Part shown: piece after piece, positions 56,061 through 64,000 of the stretch | Layout of the letters: each line of letters starts with the position of its first letter | Position numbering within the stretch: the first letter of the stretch is position 1 | Source of the DNA: Megaustenia siamemsis | Lineage: Eukaryota; Mollusca; Gastropoda; Stylommatophora; Ariophantidae | Direction of reading: 5' to 3' | DNA: 64,000 bases | NCBI GenBank assembly: GCA_032433765.1 | Contig: JAVIAB010000051.1 | Location: 49,703,986 to 49,767,985, forward strand | Translations under genes and position numbers: made by a program | Notes under the pieces: generated by a model | What the model saw: only the letters and a program-made list of their open reading frames with translations | Told to the model about the DNA's origin: nothing | The model's database searches: none

Positions 56061-56754
56061 TAGCACACACTTTCTAGTAACAACAAGCTACAAGAAAGCC
56101 CTAACAACTTATACAAATAATATCTCACTGCTGCCCAAATTCTCTCTATTGTATAAGTTGTTTCTTTCATTCTTTCAGGAAAAAATATCTTTTCATGATA
56201 ATGATGAATAAGGAAGCGAGATCTCATAGCTTAGAACAATGGGCAGAGAGAAAATGTTAGTGTAAACATGAAAAATAATGTGTAGAAGAATGCATCCATC
56301 TGTTGGGCATAATGCTGGAGAAGCAAATAAAATGAGAAGAAAGAACGGTCCACCGGTTATGTGAGCAATTATACCGTTGCGGGGCTTGATGGTCGCACTT
56401 TAATCAAGGAAACTCTCTTATGCTCGTCAAATCAGGCCTGGGACCACGAGCGGACGATAAAAACAACAACGAGGAAGACAGCAAAGGGTGTCGTGGACTG
56501 GAAGGATGCTTTGATTATGGCCTGATGATTGTGGTTAGAGAGGGCTTCAATCAATGTTAGCTGGATTGCGTTCAATCTTTTCTTTTTCGCGGAAACGTTT
56601 GTGCTTTTATATTAATAATATTGCTGACTACTTAAGTACAAAAGTAGTTTCTCGGGAACCTCCTTTTTCATGTCTCAAAACATACTAGGGTATAAAGAAG
56701 TTCTCTTAAACAATGACGATATTTATCGTCACATTTGTAACTTCGAAAACAGTC
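56061..56754. other. No gene recognised
   Basis: Mixed composition; a GC-richer segment near 56340-56560 has no recognised domain or repeat partner in the window. Confidence 0.45.
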
Positions 56755-56763
56755 CAATGTTCC

Positions 56764-57032
56764 ATTTTAAACAGTAAAGGTTCCATCCACGCCTTTCTAG
56801 GCGTATGGGGAATATGGTGTTAGTGACCATATGTTTCTATGACCACGGCACATTTTTGGGTGAAGTGGTCGTTATCACGCCAAGCCGCCTTTACTCCCAG
56901 AAAAATATGTTACCCATTTTTAGAGGCTGTGTGAACCCCGCAGCCTTGTCAGTCCGAAAAAAAAAATCCGCCACTGCTGGGGATCGAACCCGGACCAAGC
57001 GAGCACACTAACCACTCAGCCACCGAGGCTCA
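56764..57032 (-). repeat. SINE-A-related subfamily copy, with 9-bp duplication
   Basis: The body matches SINE-A (TATGGTCACTAACACCATATT on the minus strand, CCCAGAAAAA on the plus), but the tRNA head differs: GTGAGCCTCGGTGGCTGAGT with box B GGGTTCGATCCCC. CAATGTTCC flanks it at 56755-56763 and 57033-57041. A different tRNA head on a related body suggests a chimaeric subfamily (inference). Confidence 0.85.
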
Positions 57033-57041
57033 CAATGTTCC

Positions 57042-57351
57042 CCAACCATAACCAATATTTACATGGAAAAATAACGTTTACATTCGGTGCATAAAACAAA
57101 ACAATTATTTGTAATCAATTATATTCATCTTAATCCTGATCTTGATATATTAAATGATGGATATGATTGGATTACAGGTAAAGGTACTCTTATAGCGTTT
57201 TACAATTGGGTAATGAAGTGGTTGTGAATTCATTGTACCAAGTCTTAGCTTCATGAAGTGGTGTAGCTAGTTCCCTTCACAGCTGCATTCCCATGCCAGG
57301 GGATATTTTTGGTATCCATCTGTAGTGTCTGGGTGGACCTGGAAATCATTT
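57042..57351. other. No feature recognised
   Basis: AT-rich spacer. Confidence 0.5.
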
Positions 57352-57430
57352 TCATCATCATCATCATCGAGTGCCATCTCCGCAACGAACGTTGGTTACC
57401 ATGGAGCGCCATTCTGCTCTATCTCGATAA
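57352..57430 (-). pseudogene. RTE-2 3' tip
   Basis: CATCATCATCATCGAGTGCC, then ACGAACGTTGGTTACCATGG and AGCGCCATTCTGCTCT are the last 75 bp of RTE-2 in reverse. Confidence 0.88.
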
Positions 57431-57643
57431 TAAACATTTGTTGCATCAACAGTCATTTCAATCCCCAACTTTTCGGTCGACAGTGCGAATACAATAATAA
57501 CAACGCAGTTTGGCTCTCCTAGTTGGATTCGAAATAATTATTTTATTGAAATTAATATTGAGTCATGCAAAACAGAATTATTAAAGCAGGACTGTCATGT
57601 AGTTTACTATATCACATAATGATTTTATCTCTGTATATTATAT

Positions 57644-57653
57644 ATCGCGGCTT

Positions 57654-57697
<44 letters not shown>

Positions 57698-57713
57698 TAT
57701 AGGAAGCCGCGAT
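57644..57713. repeat. Inverted repeat made of a SINE-A 5' end and an AT microsatellite
   Basis: ATCGCGGCTTCCTATAT on the left mirrors ATATAGGAAGCCGCGAT on the right, with an (AT)n stretch between. The right arm is the first bases of the SINE-A copy that follows; the left arm is an antisense copy of them. Confidence 0.95.
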
Positions 57714-57956
57714 AGCTCAGTGGTTAGTAAACAGGACTACAAAGGACAAGAGGTAGGGTTCGATCCCAACCGACGGTTTCCAGGTTCCCCCAGCTTTTAT
57801 TGGGTGCCGAATTTTTTTCTGGGAAAGTAAAGCGGCATGGGCGTAATACCCACCACATTGCCCCAAAAATCCTGTGCCAAAAAAGGTCTGTAAAATTTAT
57901 GGTCACTAACACCATATTCTCTATACGCCACGTGACGGAGGCACTTTAATTTTTTT
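57702..57956 (+). repeat. SINE-A, full-length
   Basis: Head GGAAGCCGCGATAGCTCAG, box B GGGTTCGATCCC, body with small insertions (CCAAAAAAGG) and tail GGCACTTTAATTTTTTTTAC. (AT)n lies on both sides, so a duplication cannot be defined. Confidence 0.93.
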
Positions 57957-57961
57957 TACCT

Positions 57962-58008
<47 letters not shown>

Positions 58009-58013
58009 TATAT
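57962..58013. repeat. AT microsatellite
   Basis: (TA)n with a few interruptions, next to the SINE-A tail. Confidence 0.9.
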
Positions 58014-58039
58014 AATCACCCAATACCTAGGTATTTAAT

Positions 58040-59950
58040 AGATTTTACAGCAACCAACCTAGTCACGAAGTTAGATGCTTACAGCAATGGATAGTCATAT
58101 CTTAAAACACGTGCAGAAAATGTTTAACGCAATATGGAAAGAAGAAAAGGCACCAATACAGTGGAATAGAGGTATAGTTCTACATATTCCTAAACAAGCC
58201 AATCTCAAAGATTTCAACAGCTGGAAAGGAGCTCTACTATTAGTTGTCTATAAAGTATTCTGTAAGATCATCATCATCAGAATCAAAGTTGCAGTAGATA
58301 CTGTCATGCGTGAAAAAACAGGACTTCCAAAAGGAAAGTGGCTGCATTGATCATAATTTCACTATAAGAATTATATTAGAAGAACATATAGAAAATCAGA
58401 AACCACTTCTAAATTTCATTGATTTGAAAAAAGCCTTTCGACAGCGTACATAGAGAATAATTGAGGAACATACTCAGATAATATGAAATACCACCACAAA
58501 TTATTAACATCATCAAACATCTGTATGACCTCTTCTTATTAGCAGTTCACACAGAGGCAGGACTGAGTTCTGGGTCCCAGACTGATACCGGTGTGAAACT
58601 AGGATGTATTTTATCGTGGGTACAAATAATCATACATAAATATTATTATATGGGGAACTTCCGAGGCGATAATAGGGAATAATAGAACAAAGAAGTATGT
58701 GCTGTTTCGTCCAATAAATGTTTGTCTACAACACAAGTATTCAGCCCTACTGGGAGATACTTGCATTAATAGGAAAGTACAAATATGCAATTTATTTCCG
58801 GTCTGTGATCGTTACCCTATGCTATAGTCATTGAGAACGTCATCGTGTAAGACACTGCTGCAATAGCCAATTTTTTAGTTGGCTGCGTGGCAGCGTGCCA
58901 AGCGTTCGGCTTCTCGTGGCAAGGCGCGGTGCCACTGAGTACGGGTTCGATCCCACTTCGGACAATATATTGTTCTTCGTTTTTTTCTCTTGTTGTTTGT
59001 CTGTCAATTTTTCCGATGTATTTTATCGCCTGGTTATTTGCAATTGCCATCGATTTCATTAAGCAGAAATACTGTACATGTAACAAAGGCATTGAAGGAG
59101 CACTTGGATCTCAATTGGAGGACCCTGTTTGTGTTGACGACAGAGTCTTTATCAACAGCAATGTGAACATAATGCAAGAAAAAATAAATTGCTAAAAATG
59201 TTTACTTCAGATCAACCAAGAAAAGAAAAATAATGACAAATCAAATTTGCACAAAAGAAAAAAAATATACCCGGAAGGAGAAGAAGTGAAAGAAGTAGAT
59301 CACTTTATTTCTGTATAGATCCGGAGGTAACAAGGAGGGAGATTAGAATCAGAATAGCGAAGACAGCAATGACTTTCAGAAACATTGTTACAATATGGAA
59401 ATCACAATTACTAAGCACAAAAACAAATCTCAGGAAATTCAAAACAAATGTATTATCCACTCTTACTTATGCATGCGAGAGCTGGACAACAACTAAACAA
59501 AAAGGAAATACACTGGATGCATTTTAAAACAATTTCCTGTGAAAAATAGGGAACAGGCAAATAATTGCAATTGAAATAATTGCCCGTGAAAAATACTTTG
59601 TATGCAACAGAATGAGTTCAAGATTAGGGCAGAAATACGAGAAATGACAAAGCATCCAAAATGTCAACTATAATCAAGAGAAGATAGTGGTTATAAGGTG
59701 GTCATAAGTTGGCCATGTGTTGGGAGGAATCTCAAAGCATGCCCTCAGATGGGAACCAGAAGGTAAAAAAAGAAGAGGCTGACCTAGAAAAAACACTAAA
59801 AAGAACATTAAAGCGAGTGGCATTACCATCAGACATAAACTTCCTCGCCGAGATTGAGCAATTCGCCCAGAACAGAGTCGTGTGGCGAGACACAATGCAG
59901 GTCCTGTGCAAGGTCTGACAGTTGAACGGTCGTCTACCACGCGAACCTAG
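58040..59950 (+). pseudogene. RTE-3-like LINE, decayed, split by a 398-bp insertion
   Basis: MFNAIWKEEKAPIQWNRGIV and PKQANLKDFNSWKGALLLVV are the finger region. TIRIILEEHIENQKPLLNFI then DLKKAF and DSVHRE form the first catalytic block (the D position is shifted out of frame). ETGVKLGCILS is followed by the insertion at 58617-59014. After it come LFAIAIDFIKQK and GALGSQLEDPVCVDDRVFIN, the polymerase box degenerated to VCVDD. Later VKEVDHFISV, RWSVGHVLGG-like sequence and WEPEGKKRRG mark the C-terminus. Numerous stops; an old copy. It is related to the LINE at 15876-17085 but not identical in family. Confidence 0.75.
58617..59014. mobile_element. 398-bp insertion with a perfect 14-bp target duplication and a tRNA-like core
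   Basis: GATGTATTTTATCG occurs at 58603-58616 and 59015-59028, exactly where the LINE frame is interrupted. Inside, at about 58876-58965, GTTGGCTGCGTGGCAGCGTG (box A) and CGGGTTCGATCCCAC (box B) lie at the longer spacing of class II tRNAs. The tRNA-like part is about 260 bp from the left end, unlike an ordinary SINE head. No terminal inverted repeats seen. The tail after the head (TTTTTTTCTCTTGTTGTTTG) is pyrimidine-rich. Confidence 0.85.
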
Positions 59951-59987
59951 AATATCTGCTCAATGTGCCGTCATCGGCTCGAAACGA

Positions 59988-59989
<2 letters not shown>

Positions 59990-60053
<64 letters not shown>
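59990..60053. repeat. AT microsatellite
   Basis: Pure (TA)n of about 32 units between two LINE copies. Confidence 0.97.
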
Positions 60054-60055
<2 letters not shown>

Positions 60056-61580
60056 ACAGAAGAAAATATTAAGGATAATGGAGAAGGACCACAAATAGTC
60101 AAAGAAGAAGTGGAAGATGCCTTGCGCAATATGAAAGCAGGAAATGCTCCTGGACCAGAAAATATAACTAAAGAAGAGACTGAAGCCATGGCTGGTTTTG
60201 GAATAGAAATAATAACACAAATATTGAATGATATCTACAACAGCGGATATATAGCAGACGACCTGCTCAAATCAATATTCATAGCCCTACCAAAGAAATC
60301 TGGTGCGATTGAATGCGATGATCATCGCACAATAAGATTATGAGTCACATTACTAAGATATTACTAAGAATCATCATGCGAAGAGTGCGAAACAAAATCA
60401 GTACAGAAATTAGCGATGAACAGTGTGGTTTTGTTAGAGATAAAGGAACAAGCAATGCCATATACGTCATAAGATCTTTAGTAGAAAGAGCCATAGATGT
60501 GAAAACAGATCTATTCATATGTTTCATAGATTATGCCAAAGCATTTGACAAAGTAAAGCACCAAGAAATAATCAAAATTTTAGAAAGCATAAACATAGAC
60601 AGCAAAGATCTAAGAATAATAAAGAACATGTACTGGCAACTAACAGCGGCCATAAGAACTGGAAACCAATTGGGAATGTTTCAACAAATAAAACAGGGTG
60701 TTAGGTAAGATTGTGTGCTGTCACCAAATTTGTTTAATATTTATAGTGAGATTATTTTAAGATCATAAGGAGCATGCCTGGAATAACAATAGGAGGTTAT
60801 ATTATAAATAATCTAAAGTATGCTGATGATACAGTCTTAATCGCTAAGAGTGAAAATGGGTTACAAGAAATGTTAGACATTATAGTGAAAGAAAGAAAAA
60901 ATAAAGGACTCAACCTTAACAGCAAAAAGACAAAAGTAATGGTAACAATAAAGGAAAAGACCACATCAGTGCAAAATAAAGACAAGAGGAACAATATTAA
61001 AACAGGTAAATGAATTTAAATATTTGGGAACTTTGTTAAACTCAGACGGAAGATATACAACAGAGGAGAGATGCAGAATGGCTCAGGCAAAAGCAGCTTT
61101 CCAAAAAAATGAGAAAATACTATGCAATCTATTTTTGACAATAGAAACAAGAAAAAGAGTTTTTAAATGTTATGCAGACCCAGTCTTAACATATGAATGT
61201 GAATTATGGACAATAAGACAACAGACAATAGTCTCTGGAGTCTGTAGAAATGTTGTTTTACAGAAGAATGTTGATAATACCAAGGACAGCTAAGATGAGT
61301 AATGAAAACGTTCTAAAAGAGGCTAAAGCAAAAAAAAAGAGCTAATTTCCAATATTATGAAGAAACAATAATAATTTTTTGGCCATCTAATGAGAATAGA
61401 ACAGATGGAATATATTGTAACAACTGGGAAAATTAAGGGACGAAGAGATAGAGGGAAGCAAAGAGAAAAGATACCAGACAGGTTAAGAGAATGATTCGGC
61501 AGAAGGTCAACAACAGAAATGATAAATAACTGTCGAGATCGAAAGTTGTGGAGAGACATGATCACCTACGCCAGCAGGCG
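60054..61580 (+). pseudogene. RTE-1 LINE: longest copy in the window, with intact YADD
   Basis: The frame begins right at the AT microsatellite: VKEEVEDALRNMKAGNAPGP (finger), SIFIALPKKSGAIECDDHRT. After one base of frame change come SHITKILLRIIMRRVRNKIS, EQCGFVRDKGTSNAIYVIRS and FICFIDYAKAFDKVKHQEII (first catalytic D). GVR is followed by a TAA where Q is expected (60706). Then SPNLFNIYSEIILRS and, after a one-base deletion near 60763 (another copy has TCCATA where this has TCATA), SMPGITIGGYIINNLKYADD (YADD at 60819-60830) and SENGLQEMLDIIVKERKNKG. Later parts shift frame several times. The 3' end stops at GCCAGCAGGC, losing the CCGGTACTTGATGATG tail. No endonuclease. Confidence 0.92.
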
Positions 61581-62235
61581 TATATATATATAAACACACA
61601 CAATATGTATAAAACATAATATTTAGATAATTAAGATATATACAAAATCTTATTTAAAATCTAACACCATAAATATGTTCCGCTAGAATGTAAGGATTTA
61701 AAACAAAAATTATTCAGTTTTCAATTTGGCATAACAATGTCTGTCAGATTCAAAAGACACTTGGGAATGCGAAAATAAATTATTCTTTTGTTTTCACCGT
61801 TATCTCTATAAAATTATATATCTTTTCTTTCTTATCATATTACTTTTTAATCCCAAATTAGAGTTTTATAATTGTCATGCTTTTAACACAACAATATATG
61901 TATCTCCCTCCCATCTTAGGCTGTAATCATTCACTAGTGGGCGATACTGTCCAGCTGAAGGCAGCACTGTACTGCTTGACGAGCTGTGAAAGAGATTATC
62001 ACCGTAACGCTAGCATCGTGAGATTCATAAATATATATAAGAACTTCTGTATTTATTTGTAGCTTGAGAAATATGTTTTGCATCTTAACATTAGCTCACA
62101 TTATCGTGTGTGGATCATACTTAGCTACAGAGTTGCGAGTTGCTTGCTTTATATTTCTCAAACCATAAACGTATTATCTGTCCTGGAGAACTCTGCTGTT
62201 GCTAGATTTCTAAGTAACAATTTTAATTCATCATG
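61581..62235. other. No gene recognised
   Basis: AT-rich with a short TA/CA run at the start. Frames at 61877-62062 and 62078-62266 have no domain. Confidence 0.5.
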
Positions 62236-64000
62236 TCCATGCGAGTACTCCTCATGTACATGCTAGTTCTCCTCATGTTCATGCTGGTTCTCCTCATATT
62301 CATGCTAGTTCTCCTCATGTTCATGCTAGTTCTCCTCATGTTCATGCGAGTTCTTATCATGCTCATGCCAGTTCTCCCATGTTTATGCCAGATATCTTCA
62401 TGTTCATACTAGTTCTTATCATGTTCATGCTAGTTCACCTCATGTTCATGCTAGTTCTCCTCATGTTCATGCTGGTTCTCCTCATATTCGTGCTAGTTCT
62501 CCTCATGTTCACTTTAGTTCTCCTCATGTTCATACTAGTTCTTATCATGCTCATGTCAGTTCTCCTCATGTTCATGACAGTTCTCCTCATGTTTATGCCA
62601 GTTATCTTCATGTTCATGCTAGTTCTCCTCATGTTCATGTTGGTTCTCCTCATATTCATGCTAGTTCTCCTCATGCTCATGCCAGTTCTCCTCATGTTCA
62701 TGCCAGTTATCTTCATGTTCATACTAGTTCTTATCATGTTCATGCTAGTTCTCCTCATGCGCATGACAGTTCTCATCATGTTTATGCCAGTTATCTTCAT
62801 GTTCATGCTAGTTCTTATCATGCTCATGCCAGTTCGCCTCATGTTCATTCCAGTTCTCCTCATGCTCATGCCAGTTATCTTCATGATCATGCTAGTTCTC
62901 CTCATGTTCATGCCAGTTCTCCTCATGTTTATGCCAGTTCTCCTCATGTTCATGCCAGTTATCTTCATGTTTATGCCAGTTCTCCTCATGTTCATGCCAG
63001 TTATCTTCATGTTCATGCTAGTTCTCCTCATGCTCAGACAGTTCTCCTCATGTTTATGCTCGTTATATTCATGTTCATGCTAGTTCTTATAATGCTCATG
63101 CCAGTTCTCCTCATGTTCATGCCAGTTCTCATCATGCTCATGACAGTTCTCCTCATGTTCATGCCAGTTTTCCTCATGTTCATGCCAGTTTTCCTCATGT
63201 TCATGCCAGTTCTGCTCATGTTCATGCTAGTTCTCCTCATGTTCATGCTAGTTCTGCTCATGTTCATGCCAGTTCTCCTCATGTTCATGCCAGTTATCTT
63301 CATGTTCATGCAAGTTCTCCTCATGCTCAGACAGTTCTCCTCATGTTTATGCTCGTTATCTTCATGTTCATGCTAGTTCTTATAATGCTCATGCCAGTAC
63401 TCCTCATGTTCATGCCAGTTCTCATCATGCTCACACCAGTTCTCCTCATGTTTATGCTCGTTATCTTCATGTTCATTCTATTTCTTATCATGCTCATGCC
63501 AGTTCTCATCATGCTCACGCCAGTTCTCCTCATGTTTATGCTCGTTATCTTCATGTTCATTCTAGTTCTTATCATGCTCATGCCAGTTCTTATCATCATG
63601 CCAGTTCTTCTCATGTTCATGCCAGTTCTCCTCATGCTCATGCCAGTTCTCCTCATGTTTATGCCAGTTATCTTCATGTTCCTTCTAGTTCTTATCATGC
63701 TCATGACAGTTCTCCTCATGTTCATGCCAGTTCTCCTTATGTTCATGCCAGTTCTCCTCATGATCATGCCAGTTCTCCTCATGTTCATGCTAGTTCTCCT
63801 CATGTTCATGCTAGTTCTTATCATGCTCATGCCAGTTCTCCTCATGCTCATGCCAGTTCTCCTCATGTTAATGCCAGTTCTACTCATGTTAATGCCAGTT
63901 CTCCTCATGTTCAGCCAAGTTCTCCCCATGTTCATGTTAGTTCTCCTCATGTTAATGCCAGTTCTACTCATGTTAATGCCAGTTCTCCTCATGTTCATGC
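62236..64000. repeat. 21-bp minisatellite running off the window, about 84 units
   Basis: Units follow CTCCTCATGTTCATGCTAGT plus T with frequent variants (GCCAGTT, TTATCTTCATG, CTTATCATGCTC). The period of 21 gives heptapeptide repeats on both strands (plus: MFMLVLL; minus: MRRTGMN) with open stretches of over 200 codons on each. Two longer blocks recur: the run around CTCAGACAGTTCTCCTCATG at about 63033 and 63326, and TTATGCTCGTTAT at about 63055, 63350, 63450 and 63537, showing higher-order duplication of about 290 and 90-100 bp. No start, signal or promoter supports a gene. Confidence 0.97.

Noticed and set aside
54511..56211. Several long frames with 18-residue repeats on both strands
   Set aside because: They arise from the 54-bp period; the 58-bp variants break them without compensation.
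62379..63998. 234-codon plus frame and 223-codon minus frame
   Set aside because: By-products of the 21-bp array; no start context, signal or conserved non-repeat part.

Overview
The window looks like an intergenic or deep-intronic stretch of an invertebrate animal genome. It is AT-rich, has no complete host gene, and is packed with non-LTR retrotransposon pieces, tRNA-derived SINEs and minisatellites. The mixture (several RTE-like LINE lineages with GATGAT-type tails, an RNase H-bearing LINE, a LINE with a restriction-like C-terminus, and several tRNA-head SINE families) points to a lophotrochozoan, most likely a mollusc. A gastropod such as a planorbid snail is my guess; that is inference from repeat style, not proof. 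Nothing bacterial or viral was seen.

Working family names used below (mine, not database names). RTE-1: RTE-like LINE whose 3' end reads GGCCCGGTACTTGATGATGA. RTE-2: RTE-like LINE whose 3' end reads GGCACTCGATGATGATG. RTE-3: LINE with a FADD polymerase box and a C-terminus ending near 17085. LINE-4: LINE with a C-terminal zinc-knuckle-like motif at 35205-36820. LINE-H: RNase H LINE at 11000-13550. LINE-R: element with an R2/R4-like nuclease C-terminus at 3436-5560. SINE-A to SINE-F: tRNA-derived SINEs; A and B share a (TTTAC)n-type tail. All LINE copies seen are 5'-truncated, frameshifted or mutated, so none looks able to move by itself.

Layout. 1-3435: SINEs, a long imperfect inverted repeat and a 73-bp minisatellite. 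3436-6630: LINE-R broken by RTE-1, then another RTE-1. 6701-7600: a 52-bp array decaying into purine-rich sequence. 8400-10035: SINE-B, two SINE-A copies and a MITE fragment. 10412-10681: the only host-exon candidate. 11000-13550: LINE-H, two of whose own coding segments have expanded into minisatellites. 14000-20700: SINEs and LINE fragments. 20700-31000: mostly unremarkable, with old relics. 31000-34000: RTE-1 nested in RTE-2, then a striking pentanucleotide array. 34738-38100: LINE-4 lying between two 26-bp arrays, then an RNase H relic, a TTAA MITE and a 57-bp minisatellite. 38423-41515: SINE-A, LINE ends and microsatellites. 43105-44151: RNase H relic and hAT transposase relic. 46690-52600: RTE-2 pieces, a 52-bp array interrupted by RTE-1, and a 28-bp array. 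53440-56060: an ancient pyrimidine-rich minisatellite and a 54-bp array. 56700-61580: SINE-A copies, an RTE-3-like LINE carrying a 398-bp insertion, and the most complete RTE-1. 62236 to the end: a 21-bp array running off the window.

The parts do not work together as a pathway; the window is a record of transposition. SINEs rely on LINE machinery in trans, and many copies here still have clean 9-15 bp target-site duplications. Two retroelements show fold-back copies of their own 5' ends, and one LINE has seeded two minisatellites from its own ORF.
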